Positions 25,333-34,440 of a DNA stretch of 64,000 nucleotides are shown piece by piece (position 1 is the stretch's first letter; each line of letters opens with the position of its first letter). The translations under genes and the position numbers were made by a program. Origin of the DNA: Microlunatus soli (GTDB taxonomy: Bacteria; Actinomycetota; Actinomycetes; Propionibacteriales; Propionibacteriaceae); NCBI RefSeq assembly GCF_900105385.1, contig NZ_LT629772.1, forward strand, positions 1,302,001-1,366,000. The letters are read 5' to 3'. The notes under the pieces were generated by a model. That model was not told the origin of the DNA. It saw only the letters and a list, made by a program, of their open reading frames with translations, and made no database searches.

Positions 25333-25920
25333 TCAGTCGAGCAGCCGCGCGGGGACGACCGTCACCTCGTACGGCTTGCGCGCCGTCCAGGACTCGTCGC
25401 CGGTGACGTCGGCGACCTGCTCGTACTCGCCATCGCGCAGCTCCCAAGCGACCAGACGCGCTTGTGCCGGATCGAAGACCCAATAGGACTCCACGCCGGC
25501 ACGCCGGTAGCGATCACGCTTGACGCTGAGGTCGATCATCCGCGTGCTTGGCGAGAGCACCTCCACGGCCAGCAGTGGTGCGGTTGGCAGGTTCTTCTCG
25601 ACGAAATCGCTGCGCCGGGCGACCAGGATGTCCGGTTCGACCACAGTGTCATCAGCCAGAACCACATCCAAGGGCGCGTGCAGCACTCGCAGGCTCGGTG
25701 GGGACAGCTGCCGCAGAACCGCCTCGAAACCGCTGACGGCAATCTGGTGCCGGACGATCGGCGCCGGGGTCACGATCAGCACTCCGTCGATGAGTTCGTA
25801 GCGGTGGCCGTCATCAGGCAAGTTCTCCATGTCGGCCACCGTCAGCGCACGACTCCACGGCAGCACCAGCGGTTGCCCCGTCTGCTGCAGTCCTGCCTGG
25901 TGCGCGGTCACGATTCCCAT
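25333..25920 (-). CDS. Uma2-family (DUF820) PD-(D/E)xK endonuclease-like protein
   Basis: A protein of 195 residues with the Uma2 pattern: YELIDGVLIVTPAP, VVEPDILVARR (catalytic Asp), LLAVEVLSPSTRMIDLSVKRDRYRRAGVESYWVFDP (Glu-x-Leu and Lys of the nuclease core). Members are widespread in cyanobacteria and actinobacteria and often sit with transposons, but their role is unclear. Start at 25920. Confidence 0.85.
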   Translation of the reverse strand: MGIVTAHQAGLQQTGQPLVLPWSRALTVADMENLPDDGHRYELIDGVLIVTPAPIVRHQIAVSGFEAVLRQLSPPSLRVLHAPLDVVLADDTVVEPDILVARRSDFVEKNLPTAPLLAVEVLSPSTRMIDLSVKRDRYRRAGVESYWVFDPAQARLVAWELRDGEYEQVADVTGDESWTARKPYEVTVVPARLLD

Positions 25921-26006
25921 GGTGCCTCACTCCCCCGTTGAACGCCACGATCAGATCGTGTCACCGGTCGACAGCGTCGGCGGCGCGTCATCCACAGGGT
26001 GCGCGG

Positions 26007-27038
26007 TCAGTCGTTCAGCGCACCCTTGCGGAGATCACGACGCAGTTCGGGCGGCAACGCGAAGACCAGCGACTCCTCGGTCAGTCGTTCTTCGGTCGCG
26101 GCCGGGAATCCCTTGCTCTGCAGGTGTTCCAGCACTCCGGTGACAAGATCATCGGGGACCGAGGCACCGCTGGTGACACCGACGGACTCGACCCCGTCCA
26201 GCCACTCGTCGGCGATCTCGCCGGCATTGTCGACCCGGTAGGCGGCCTTCGCACCGGCCTCCAGCGCGACCTCCACCAGGCGTACGGAGTTCGACGAGTT
26301 GGCCGAGCCGACCACGATCACCAGATCGGAGTGACCGGCGATCTGCTTGATCGCCGCCTGCCGGTTGGAGGTGGCGTAGCAGATGTCGTCGCTGGGCGGA
26401 TTGATCAACTCCGGGAATTTCTCCCGCAGCTTGGACACCGTCTGCATCGTCTCGTCGACGCTCAACGTGGTCTGGCTCAGCCAGGCGACCTTGGACGGGT
26501 CGCGGACCTCGACGTCGGCGACGTCAGCCGGCGACTGGACCAGCGTCACGTTGTCCGGCGCCTCACCGGTGGTGCCCTCGACCTCCTCGTGACCGGCGTG
26601 CCCGATCAGCAGGATGTCCAGGTCCTCGCGGGCGAACCGCTTGGCCTCGTGGTGCACCTTGGTCACCAACGGGCAGGTCGCGTCGACGGTGTGCAACTGC
26701 CGTTCCTTGGCCTCGTCCCGGACCGCCGGCGAGACGCCGTGCGCGGAGAACACCACGGTCGCGCCCTCCGGCACCACCGACAGCTCGTCGACGAAGATCG
26801 CGCCGCGTTGCTCGAGGTTTTCCACCACGTGCTTGTTGTGCACGATCTGCTTGCGGACGTAGATCGGCGCACCGTAGGTCTCCAGCGCCCGCTCGACGGT
26901 GATCACCGCACGGTCCACGCCGGCGCAGTAGCCACGCGGAGCGGCGACGACGACCCGCTTGCCGCTCGCGGTCGGCTGGTCGGTGCCGCCGGTCGCGTCA
27001 TCGGTCGGGGTGCTCACCGGCTGGGTCTGCGACGTCAT
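26007..27038 (-). CDS. ispH: 4-hydroxy-3-methylbut-2-enyl diphosphate reductase
   Basis: A protein of 343 residues that makes isopentenyl and dimethylallyl diphosphate in the last step of the MEP pathway. The three cysteines holding the [4Fe-4S] cluster are in [22 protein letters not shown] and [20 protein letters not shown] supplies an active-site His and [12 protein letters not shown] the E/T substrate residues. A 27-residue disordered leader precedes the core. In the backbone it neighbours xseAB, as in mycobacteria (Rv1107c-Rv1110), though other genes intervene here. Confidence 0.96.
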   Translation of the reverse strand: MTSQTQPVSTPTDDATGGTDQPTASGKRVVVAAPRGYCAGVDRAVITVERALETYGAPIYVRKQIVHNKHVVENLEQRGAIFVDELSVVPEGATVVFSAHGVSPAVRDEAKERQLHTVDATCPLVTKVHHEAKRFAREDLDILLIGHAGHEEVEGTTGEAPDNVTLVQSPADVADVEVRDPSKVAWLSQTTLSVDETMQTVSKLREKFPELINPPSDDICYATSNRQAAIKQIAGHSDLVIVVGSANSSNSVRLVEVALEAGAKAAYRVDNAGEIADEWLDGVESVGVTSGASVPDDLVTGVLEHLQSKGFPAATEERLTEESLVFALPPELRRDLRKGALND

Positions 27039-27080
27039 GGCTGCCAGTGTAGGAGGCCGACGTCAACCGGCTGATCCTGC

Positions 27081-27653
27081 TCAGACCGTATAGCGGTGGA
27101 CCGCGACACCGGTCGAGGTCAGCTCGCTGCCGGTGAGCTCCAACGAGAGGGCCGGGCTGCCGTCGGGGAACATCTTCTTCCCCGACCCGATCACCAGGGG
27201 GAAGATCAGCAACCAGATCTCGTCGACCAGACCGAGCCGGAACAGACTCTGTAGCAAAACGCTGCTGCCGAAGACGAGGATGTCGCCATCGATCGTGGCC
27301 TTGATCTGCTCGACGTCGCCCGGGTCGGACAGCACCGTGGTGTTCGCCCAGTCGGCGGTGGCCAACGTCGCCGACACCACGTATTTCGGCATCCGGTTCA
27401 TCGCCGCCACCGGTGGCTCAGACGGGTCGGCGGTCGGCCAGATCGCGGCGAAGCCCTGGTACGTCCTCCGGCCGAGCAACATCGCCGACGCTCCGGTCGT
27501 TGCCTCGGCCATGATCCGGGCGACGTCGTCATCCATCAGGGCCGAGACCCAGCCGCCGGCCTCGAAGCCGCCGTCGCGGTCCTCGTCGGCCGACAACACC
27601 GACTGGATGACACCGTCCAGCGACATGAAGTTGACCACCCGGATCGTGCCCAT
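27081..27653 (-). CDS. RibD C-terminal/dihydrofolate-reductase-fold protein
   Basis: A protein of 190 residues with the YyaP/RibD_C pattern: VVNFMSLDGVIQ, MLLGRRTYQGFAAIWP, KYVVSATL, GDILVFGSSVLLQSLFRLGLVDEIWLLIFPLVIGSGKKMFPDG. These bind NADPH and resemble DHFR but usually are not the housekeeping folate enzyme. ATG 27653 has GGGAG at good spacing. Divergent from a VOC gene. Confidence 0.87.
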   Translation of the reverse strand: MGTIRVVNFMSLDGVIQSVLSADEDRDGGFEAGGWVSALMDDDVARIMAEATTGASAMLLGRRTYQGFAAIWPTADPSEPPVAAMNRMPKYVVSATLATADWANTTVLSDPGDVEQIKATIDGDILVFGSSVLLQSLFRLGLVDEIWLLIFPLVIGSGKKMFPDGSPALSLELTGSELTSTGVAVHRYTV

Positions 27654-27772
27654 CAACCGCTCCCTTCGCCGCCCACCGGTACCCACCGAGTATCCCGCGC
27701 AGACAGCGGATCCGGCCCGATCGGCAGCCGGAACCCGCCGAACTGTCCGAGCCCACTGCCAAGCTGGACAGC

Positions 27773-28183
27773 ATGACCTCACCGACGAAGGCGCCAGCCG
27801 CGAAGAAGTCACCGATCGGATTCGGCGCGACCGTGCTCGACACACCGGATCCGGGAGCGCTGGCCCGGTTCTACGCCGAGTTGCTCGGCTGGCGGGTGAC
27901 GGAGGCCGACGACGACTGGGCCGTGATCAGCGGCGACGGCGGCGAGTTGATGTTCCAGCAAGCACAGGAGTTCCGGCCTTCGACCTGGCCCGACGCCGAG
28001 ATCCCGCAGCAGTTCCACCTTGATCTCGAGGCACCGGACCTCGAGGCGGCCGAGGCCTATGCGTTGTCGATCGGGGCTGTACGGCGCCGGACGGCGGACG
28101 AGCCGAGCGACCGGTTCCGGGTCTTCGTCGATCCGAGCGGTCACCCGTTCTGTCTGTGTATTTCGGCCGCACCCCAGGACTGA
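27773..28183 (+). CDS. VOC-family glyoxalase-like protein
   Basis: A protein of 136 residues: GATVLDTPDPGALARFYAELLGWRV and QFHLDLEAPDLEAAEAYALSIGAV are the two halves of the VOC fold, and FVDPSGHPFCLC carries the last strand. No metal triad is certain. It is transcribed towards the small Cys protein and xseA. Confidence 0.82.
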   Translation: MTSPTKAPAAKKSPIGFGATVLDTPDPGALARFYAELLGWRVTEADDDWAVISGDGGELMFQQAQEFRPSTWPDAEIPQQFHLDLEAPDLEAAEAYALSIGAVRRRTADEPSDRFRVFVDPSGHPFCLCISAAPQD

Positions 28184-28243
28184 TGCGCAGACCTGAACGC
28201 CTGCGGCGGAGCGGGCCGTATGGTCGGAGGCGGAGGTGCAGCC

Positions 28244-28489
28244 ATGGCGGAGGATCGAGGAGAGCTGCTGGTCGGACTCGGCGCGCCCGCCGGACTCTGC
28301 GGGAGCTGCCGATTCGCCCTGCTCAATCGCACCCGGCGCGGCACGGTCTATCTGCGCTGCGGGTTGGCAACCGAGGACGACCGGTTCGCGAAGTACCCCA
28401 GGCTGCCCGTCATGGAGTGCTCGGGCTTCCGGCAGTTCGAAGGTGGAACTGATCCGGTGCGGCCGTCACCGCCCGGCGTCGCACGATGA
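28244..28489 (+). CDS. Small four-cysteine protein, function unknown
   Basis: A protein of 81 residues. LCGSCRFALLNRTRRGTVYLRCGLATEDDRFAKYPRLPVMECSGF places four Cys in a CxxC-x(n)-C-x(n)-C pattern that could bind one zinc ion. Similar short proteins occur next to actinobacterial core genes, but I know no function. GGAGG lies ten bases before ATG 28244. Confidence 0.75.
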   Translation: MAEDRGELLVGLGAPAGLCGSCRFALLNRTRRGTVYLRCGLATEDDRFAKYPRLPVMECSGFRQFEGGTDPVRPSPPGVAR

Positions 28490-28545
28490 CCCGGTCGCAC
28501 CGCTGTCGCACCGGCCGCCCGCGGACGGTTGTCGGGAGCACCGGT

Positions 28546-28551
28546 TAGGGT
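28546..28551 (+). promoter_or_regulatory. Leaderless -10 hexamer TAGGGT for xseA
   Basis: TAGGGT ends six bases before ATG 28558, no ribosome site, so xseA is probably leaderless. Confidence 0.5.
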
Positions 28552-28557
28552 CTGGCC

Positions 28558-29853
28558 ATGGCCCTGGAGTCCTCCCCTGAGCAACCGCAGCCGCTGCGGG
28601 TCGTCGCCCAGGCGGTCAAGGGCTGGATCGAGCGGCTCGGCTGGGTCTGGGTCGAGGGCCAGCTGATCCAGATCAACCGGCGGTCGGGCTCGCGCACGGT
28701 GTTCCTGACGCTGCGCGACAAACTCGCCGAGGTCTCGGCCAGCGTCTCCATCTCTCCGGCCAATCTTGATCTTGCCGGTCCACTGCAGGAGGGTGCGACG
28801 GTCGCGCTCCGATTGCGGCCCAGCTACTACACCCCGAGCGGCCGGTTCTCCTTCTACTGCGACGAGATCCGACCGGTCGGCGAAGGACGGCTGTTGGCTC
28901 AACTCGAGCAGACCAAGCGTTTGTTGCAGGCCGAGGGCCTGTTCGACCGGGCGCGCAAGCAGCCGCTGCCGTTCCTGCCCGCAGCCGTCGGACTGATCAC
29001 CGGCGCGAACAGCGCGGCCGAGCGCGATGTGGTGGAAAACGCCCGACGGCGCTGGCCGGCGGTCATGATCGAGACCCGCAACACACTGGTCCAGGGCCCC
29101 CAGGCAGCCGCCGAGATCATCACTGCCGTGCAGCAACTCGACAGACTTCCCACCGTCCAGGTGATCGTGATCGCCCGAGGTGGCGGCTCCCTGGAGGATC
29201 TGCTGCCCTTCTCCGACGAAGGGTTGATCCGCGCCGTCGCCGGCTGCCGGACACCGGTGATCAGCGCAATCGGACACGAGACCGATCAGCCGATCCTCGA
29301 TCTCGTTGCCGACGTCCGAGCGTCGACGCCGACCGACGCGGCCCGCCGCGTGGTGCCCGACGTCACCGAGGAAGTGGCTCGGATCGATCAGGCGCGGGAG
29401 CGGGCGACCGCGGCAATGATCTCCATCATCGCGCGACAGCAGGAGGCGCTCAGCACGATCCGCAGCCGCCCGGTGCTGGCCGATCCGACAGCGACATTCG
29501 ACCTGCGGTACGAACAGCTGGATTCCTTCCGGCACAGGGGTTTCCGGGCGATCCGGCAGTTGCTCACCCAGGAGGCGAGCTCGGTCGACCACATCCTGGC
29601 CCGGGTTCGGGCGATGTCACCCAAGGCGACCCTCGATCGTGGCTACACGATCTTGGTCGACGGCCAGGATCGGACCGTCACCGACGCCGCCGAGGTCGCC
29701 GACGACGATCGGCTCGTTGCCCACCTCGCCAGCGGGCGGCTCGACCTGCGGGTGACCGGACGACACGACGCACCAGGCGGCGAGCACTCCGACCAGCCGC
29801 CGGACCAAAATCAACACCTGCACGACCACGATGAACCGCTACGCGACCAGTGA
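28558..29853 (+). CDS. xseA: Exodeoxyribonuclease VII large subunit
   Basis: A protein of 431 residues. The N-terminal OB fold (VVAQAVKGWIERLGWVWVEGQLIQINRRSGSRTVFLTLRD) binds single-stranded DNA; the catalytic domain has GLITGANSAAERDVVENARRRWP, IARGGGSLEDLLPFSDEGLIRAV, SAIGHETDQPILDLVADVRASTPTDAA, and a coiled-coil region follows. With XseB it degrades single-stranded DNA in both directions. A His/Asp/Gln-rich tail extends past the usual end. Confidence 0.96.
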   Translation: MALESSPEQPQPLRVVAQAVKGWIERLGWVWVEGQLIQINRRSGSRTVFLTLRDKLAEVSASVSISPANLDLAGPLQEGATVALRLRPSYYTPSGRFSFYCDEIRPVGEGRLLAQLEQTKRLLQAEGLFDRARKQPLPFLPAAVGLITGANSAAERDVVENARRRWPAVMIETRNTLVQGPQAAAEIITAVQQLDRLPTVQVIVIARGGGSLEDLLPFSDEGLIRAVAGCRTPVISAIGHETDQPILDLVADVRASTPTDAARRVVPDVTEEVARIDQARERATAAMISIIARQQEALSTIRSRPVLADPTATFDLRYEQLDSFRHRGFRAIRQLLTQEASSVDHILARVRAMSPKATLDRGYTILVDGQDRTVTDAAEVADDDRLVAHLASGRLDLRVTGRHDAPGGEHSDQPPDQNQHLHDHDEPLRDQ

Positions 29854-29866
29854 GGACCAGCCAGCG

Positions 29867-30097
29867 ATGACCGACGAGCCGACCGAAGAGGACCTGAGCA
29901 AGCTCAGCTACGAGCAGGCCCGCGAGGAACTGGTCGCCGTGGTGCAGCGACTGGAGTCCGGCGGTGCACCGTTGGCCGAGTCGCTGGCGCTCTGGGAACG
30001 CGGCGAGAAGCTCGCGGCGATCTGCCAGCAGTGGCTGGACGGCGCGAAGGCCACGGTTGAGGCCGCGCGCGCTGCGGCGGACGCCGATCCCTCCTGA
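29867..30097 (+). CDS. xseB: Exodeoxyribonuclease VII small subunit
   Basis: A protein of 76 residues with the XseB signature LSYEQAREELVAVVQRLESGGAPLAESLALWERGEKLAAICQQWLDGAK, a two-helix hairpin that wraps the large subunit's coiled coil. ATG 29867 lies 13 bp after the xseA stop; an upstream ATG (29831) would overlap xseA by 23 bp and add 12 residues. Same operon as xseA. Confidence 0.95.
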   Translation: MTDEPTEEDLSKLSYEQAREELVAVVQRLESGGAPLAESLALWERGEKLAAICQQWLDGAKATVEAARAAADADPS

Positions 30098-30151
30098 GCC
30101 GCTGGTCACCACCGCGACCCATCTCCCTTCCGACACACGACATCTAGGTAG

Positions 30152-30179
30152 TTACAAACGTGTGATTTCCATATATAGT
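30152..30179 (+). promoter_or_regulatory. Candidate promoter of the riboswitch-nrdAB transcript
   Basis: TTACAA (30152-30157), 16-bp spacer, TATAGT (30174-30179). The region is unusually A+T-rich for this genome and ends just before the cobalamin riboswitch, so it is the likely start of the nrdAB leader. Confidence 0.5.
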
Positions 30180-30186
30180 GGTTCAC

Positions 30187-30432
30187 GCAGCTGGTTCCCC
30201 CGGCCATCCAGGTCGGTGGAGGTAACAGGGAATCCGGTGTAGGCCCAACCCGTATCAGGGTTGGGGCGAGTCCGGGACTGCCCCGCAGCGGTGATCGAGA
30301 ACGACCGTCGTCATCAAGCACTGGGTGCCTGCAAGCACACCTGGGAAGCGACGACCAGTAGGTGATCACCCCGATCCCTGCACGTCCGGGATCGGGTGGC
30401 CGAGCTCGTGAGTCCGAAGACCTGCCAGTGCG
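30187..30432 (+). ncRNA. Cobalamin (B12) riboswitch
   Basis: Conserved blocks of the adenosylcobalamin riboswitch occur in order. GGAATCCGGTG (around 30229-30239) and GGGACTGCCCCGCAGCGGT (around 30274-30292) are followed by the B12 box AGTCCGAAGACCTGCCA (30411-30427), with variable stems between them. The leader continues about 180 nt to nrdA; a GCATC-GCGCG-GATGC hairpin shortly before the start could be part of the expression platform. Bound coenzyme B12 would switch nrdAB off, as shown for the Streptomyces nrdABS operon, so this RNR is made when a B12-dependent class II enzyme cannot work. Confidence 0.93.
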
Positions 30433-30614
30433 CTTCAGGTGACACGCGGCCGCGTCGTCGCCGAGCGGTCCGCTGCCGCGTGGGACGGCGTGGGACCTCA
30501 CCGGAGTTCCGGCGACCGTGGCTGATGCCCGGCCGGCTCCCCGTGTTCGGTTCCTCCTTCCCCGCATCGCGCGGATGCGTCTCCGCAATCAGTCACGTCA
30601 CGAGGGATGGGCAG

Positions 30615-33287
30615 ATGACAGTCACGTCTGAGATTTCGGTGGTCAAGCGCGACGGAAGCCGTGCGCCGTACGACGGGTACGAGATCGCACGATCGATCGA
30701 GGAGGCCAGTCGTGGTCTGGACGACTCGGTCACCCGGGCGACCCAGATCGCCTCGGAGTTGGAGATCACGCTCTTCGACGGCATCACCAGTCAGCAGTTG
30801 GACGAGGCCGTGATCGGTGTCGCGCTCGGCAACGTCAAGGACGATCCGGCCTTCGACATCATCGCGGCTCGGTTGTTGATCAAGACCCTGTACAAGGCCG
30901 TGCTGGGCGACGGCGTCACCCGCGACGACATCCGGGACCGACACCATGAGTTGTTCGCCGGTTACCTCGCCGACGGCGTACGGTCCGGGCTACTGGATCC
31001 GCGGCTGACCGAGCTTTTCGATCTTGATCGACTGGCGGCGACGCTCGACCCGGATCGCGACGATCTGCTGCACTACATCGGCGCGCAGACGCTGCGAACC
31101 CGGTACATGATCACTGATCATGAACGCCGACCGCTGGAGGTTCCGCAGTTCTTCTGGATGCGGGTGGCGATGGGGTTGGCACTGAACGAGGACGATCCGA
31201 CATCGGTCGCGATCTCCTTGTACGACAAGATGTCCCGGCTGGAATATCTCGCTGCCGGCTCGACCTTGGTCAACGCCGGCACCTCGTACGCGCAGCTGTC
31301 CAACTGCTTCGTGATGCAGGCCGAGGACGACATCGAGCACATCGCCAAGTCGATCCGCGATGTCATGTGGATCACCAAGGGCACCGGCGGCATCGGCTTC
31401 TCGGTGTCCAAGCTACGCAGCGAGGGGTCACCGATCCGGTCCAACAACACCACCTCGACCGGCCCGATCCCCTTCATGCACACCATCGACTCGACGCTGC
31501 GGGCGATCTCCCGCGGCGGCAAGAAGTTCGGCGCCCTCTGCTTCTACCTGGAGAACTGGCACCTGGACTTCGCCCAGTTCCTGGACCTGCGACAGAACTC
31601 CGGTGACCCGTACCGTCGGACCCGGACCGCCAACACCGCGGTCTGGATCTCCGACGAATTCATGCAGCGGGTCGAGCGTGATCAGGACTGGTACCTGTTC
31701 GATCCGCTGGAGGTCGGTGATCTTGTCGAGTTGCACGGCGCTGCCTTCTCCGCGCGCTACGCCGAATACGTTGCGATGGCCGAGCGTGGTGAGCTGCGAC
31801 GATTCCGCAAGATCCGGGCCCGCGAGCAGTGGCGGGCGATCCTGATCTCGCTGCAGACCACCTCGCACCCGTGGCTGACCTGGAAGGACACCATCAACGG
31901 CCGCGCGCTGAACAACAACACCGGCACCATCCATCTGTCCAACCTGTGCACCGAAATCTGCCTGCCGCAGGATCGGGACAACATCAGCGTCTGCAACCTG
32001 GCCTCGATCAACCTGTCCAAGCATCTGGTCGGCGCCAAGCAGCAGGCCCGGATCGACTGGAAGCGGCTCGCCACGTCGGTACGGCTGGCCGTTCGGCAGC
32101 TGGACAACCTGATCGACATCACCATCTCCTCGGTGCCCGAGTCCGAGCGGTCCAACGACCTCAACCGGGCCGTCGGGCTGGGTGTGATGGGCTTCACCGA
32201 CCTGACCGAACGGCTCGGCCTGAGCTATGAGAGCGAGCAGGCCTATGAGTTGATCGACGAAGTGATGGAATACATCAGTTGGCACGCCATCGACGCCAGC
32301 GCCGACCTGGCCCGTGAGCGCGGCAGCTACACCAACTTCGACGGCTCCCGCTGGTCCCAGGGGCTGGTGCCGATCGACACCCTGGACGTGCTCGAGGCCG
32401 ATCGCGGTACCCCGGTGGAGGTCGACCGGACGACCCGGTTGGACTGGGATTCGCTGCGTACCAAGGTCAAGGGCGGGATGCGCAACGCCACCCTGATGGC
32501 GATCGCGCCGACCGCATCGATCGGCCTGGTGGCCGGCACCACGCCAGGTCTGGACCCGCAGTTCAGCCAGATCTTCAGCCGAGCCACGTCGTCGGGAAAG
32601 TTCCTGGAGGTCAACCGGAACCTGGTCTCCGACCTGGTCGAACGCGGCCTGTGGGACGACGTGAAGGATGAGCTGTTGCGGGCACAGGGCGACCTGTCCA
32701 AGGTGGATACGGCGCCAACCGATCTGCAGCGGGTCTACCGGACCTCGTTCCAGCTCTCGCCGTACGCCTACCTGAACGTCGCCGCCCGCGCACAGAAGTG
32801 GATCGACCAGGCGATCAGCCGCAACATCTATCTGGCCAGCCGGGACATCGGTGAGATGGTCGATCTGTACAGCGCGGCCTGGAAGATGGGCGTCAAGACC
32901 ACCTACTACCTGCACATGATGCCGCGGCACACCGCCGAGCAGAGCACGGTCAAGATCAACAAGGCCGAGCAGTTGCGCGGTCAGGACCGGACGTCGGCCG
33001 GTCCGGCGTCGGGCCGCCGCGGGTTCGGTGGAGTCGCCCGTCCGCAGTCCCCGGTCTCCCCCACGCCGGCCGGCGCTGCGACGACCGAGCCGGCGGCGAA
33101 GGTCGGCACGTCCCCCACACCGACCGTCGAGTCGGCACCGGAACCCGCCGAGCAGGCACAGATCCTGCCGTTGCTGGCCGACGACACCCGGGTCACCGAC
33201 CACGAGGGCTATGACAGCGAGGACATCGACGGCGCATCCTGCCCGATCGACCCACAGGAACGCCTGCAATGCGACTCCTGTCAGTGA
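30615..33287 (+). CDS. nrdA: Ribonucleoside-diphosphate reductase alpha subunit (class I)
   Basis: A protein of 890 residues. It opens with an ATP-cone (ISVVKRDGSRAPYDGYEIARSIEEA), then the ten-stranded barrel: QLSNCFVMQ holds a redox Cys, TIHLSNLCTEICLP the catalytic Asn-Cys-Glu, and TTYYLHMMPRH the tandem Tyr pair of the radical path. After about residue 785 there is a Pro/Ala/Thr-rich linker of 60-70 residues, ending in CDSCQ, the shuttle CxxC that re-reduces the active site via thioredoxin or glutaredoxin. ATG 30615 follows GAGGGA. Expression is under the B12 riboswitch, and nrdB follows after 150 bp of repeats. Confidence 0.95.
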   Translation: MTVTSEISVVKRDGSRAPYDGYEIARSIEEASRGLDDSVTRATQIASELEITLFDGITSQQLDEAVIGVALGNVKDDPAFDIIAARLLIKTLYKAVLGDGVTRDDIRDRHHELFAGYLADGVRSGLLDPRLTELFDLDRLAATLDPDRDDLLHYIGAQTLRTRYMITDHERRPLEVPQFFWMRVAMGLALNEDDPTSVAISLYDKMSRLEYLAAGSTLVNAGTSYAQLSNCFVMQAEDDIEHIAKSIRDVMWITKGTGGIGFSVSKLRSEGSPIRSNNTTSTGPIPFMHTIDSTLRAISRGGKKFGALCFYLENWHLDFAQFLDLRQNSGDPYRRTRTANTAVWISDEFMQRVERDQDWYLFDPLEVGDLVELHGAAFSARYAEYVAMAERGELRRFRKIRAREQWRAILISLQTTSHPWLTWKDTINGRALNNNTGTIHLSNLCTEICLPQDRDNISVCNLASINLSKHLVGAKQQARIDWKRLATSVRLAVRQLDNLIDITISSVPESERSNDLNRAVGLGVMGFTDLTERLGLSYESEQAYELIDEVMEYISWHAIDASADLARERGSYTNFDGSRWSQGLVPIDTLDVLEADRGTPVEVDRTTRLDWDSLRTKVKGGMRNATLMAIAPTASIGLVAGTTPGLDPQFSQIFSRATSSGKFLEVNRNLVSDLVERGLWDDVKDELLRAQGDLSKVDTAPTDLQRVYRTSFQLSPYAYLNVAARAQKWIDQAISRNIYLASRDIGEMVDLYSAAWKMGVKTTYYLHMMPRHTAEQSTVKINKAEQLRGQDRTSAGPASGRRGFGGVARPQSPVSPTPAGAATTEPAAKVGTSPTPTVESAPEPAEQAQILPLLADDTRVTDHEGYDSEDIDGASCPIDPQERLQCDSCQ

Positions 33288-33296
33288 CCCACAGGT

Positions 33297-33397
33297 CCTG
33301 AGCCTGTCGAAGGACCACAGGATCCTGAGCCTGTCGAAGGACTGCGAATCGACAATGACAGGCAGGCCCTTCGACAAGCTCAGGGACCTCCGACAGG
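33297..33397. repeat. CCTGAGCCTGTCGAAGG repeat cluster (2 direct + 2 inverted)
   Basis: Two direct copies (33297-33313, 33324-33340) and one inverted copy (33367-33385, CCCTTCGACAAGCTCAGGG) are followed by a degenerate inverted copy up to 33397. The arms can pair into a long stem in the nrdA-nrdB spacer. A second cluster with the same order lies at 42751-42862. Confidence 0.85.
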
Positions 33398-33440
33398 TTC
33401 TCTCCCATTCCATGATCAACAGCAAGGAGCGTCATTCGTC

Positions 33441-34427
33441 ATGCCTACGAACGGAATTCTCGGCACCGGGATCAGCGAAGGACTGCTGCTCAAACCGGTC
33501 ACCTACTCCTGGGCCTACGAGCTGTACAACCAGGCGGTGGCCAACACCTGGTTCCCGCACGAGATCCAACTGGGTGAGGATCTGGCGGACTTCGGCCGGA
33601 TGACCGACGAGGAACGGCACGCACTCACCCATCTGATGAGCTACTTCAACCCCAACGAACTGCTCGTCAACAAGTCGCTGGCGTTCGGTGTCTATCCCTA
33701 CGTCAATGCCGCCGAGTGTCATCTCTACCTGGCGAAGCAGATGTGGGAGGAAGCCAACCACTGCATGGCCTTCGAGTACGTCCTGGAGACCTTCCCGATC
33801 GACCGGGAGGCGGCGTACGGCTCGCACATCAGCGTTCCGTCGATGGCCGCCAAGGAGGCCTTCGAGGTCACGTACATCAAGCGGATGGCCGAGCAGACCT
33901 TGGACATCGGCAGCACCGAGGGCAAGCGGGACTTCGTCCGCAATCTTGTTGCCTACAACGTGATCCTGGAAGGGATCTGGTTCTACTCCGGCTTCATGGT
34001 GGCGCTCAGCTTCCGGCAACGGAACCTGCTGCGCAACTTCGGCTCGTTGATCGACTGGATCGTCCGGGACGAGAGCCTGCACCTGAAGTTCGGCATCAAC
34101 CTGATCCTGACGGTCTTGGACGAGAACGAGGATCTACAGACCCCGGAATTCGCCGAGGAGATCCGCCAGATGATCCTGGACGGGGTGGAGATGGAAGCGG
34201 CCTACAACGCCGATCTGCTCCCTCGCGGCATCCTCGGCATGAATGCCGACTACGTCAATCAGTACGTGAAGTACATGGCAGACCGCCGCCTGGAAGAGCT
34301 CGGCTTCGAGCCGGCCTACAACGTCCGCAACCCCGCCAAGTGGATGGCAGGAGCCAACGACACTCTCCAACTGGTCAACTTCTTCGAATCCATCAACACC
34401 TCCTACGAGGTCGACGCCCGAGCCTGA
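33441..34427 (+). CDS. nrdB: Ribonucleotide reductase beta subunit, class Ic type (Phe at the radical site)
   Basis: A protein of 328 residues with the R2 four-helix ferritin-like core. Metal ligands read as Glu73 (PNELLVN), Glu104 and His107 (WEEANHCMAF), Glu177 (ILEGIWFYSG), Glu211 and His214 (RDESLHLKF). The position of the radical Tyr, four after His107, is Phe111, and the first ligand is Glu instead of Asp. Both traits match class Ic proteins such as Chlamydia R2, which use an Mn(IV)/Fe(III) centre in place of a tyrosyl radical. TSYEV near the C-terminus holds the Tyr that relays the radical to NrdA. Cofactor assignment is inference from residues. Confidence 0.93.
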   Translation: MPTNGILGTGISEGLLLKPVTYSWAYELYNQAVANTWFPHEIQLGEDLADFGRMTDEERHALTHLMSYFNPNELLVNKSLAFGVYPYVNAAECHLYLAKQMWEEANHCMAFEYVLETFPIDREAAYGSHISVPSMAAKEAFEVTYIKRMAEQTLDIGSTEGKRDFVRNLVAYNVILEGIWFYSGFMVALSFRQRNLLRNFGSLIDWIVRDESLHLKFGINLILTVLDENEDLQTPEFAEEIRQMILDGVEMEAAYNADLLPRGILGMNADYVNQYVKYMADRRLEELGFEPAYNVRNPAKWMAGANDTLQLVNFFESINTSYEVDARA

Positions 34428-34440
34428 CCAGTCCAATTGA

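Noticed and set aside
31428..33425. 665-codon antisense frame over nrdA
   Set aside because: Long antisense frames are expected in GC-rich DNA; its product has no motif and the sense gene is unambiguous.
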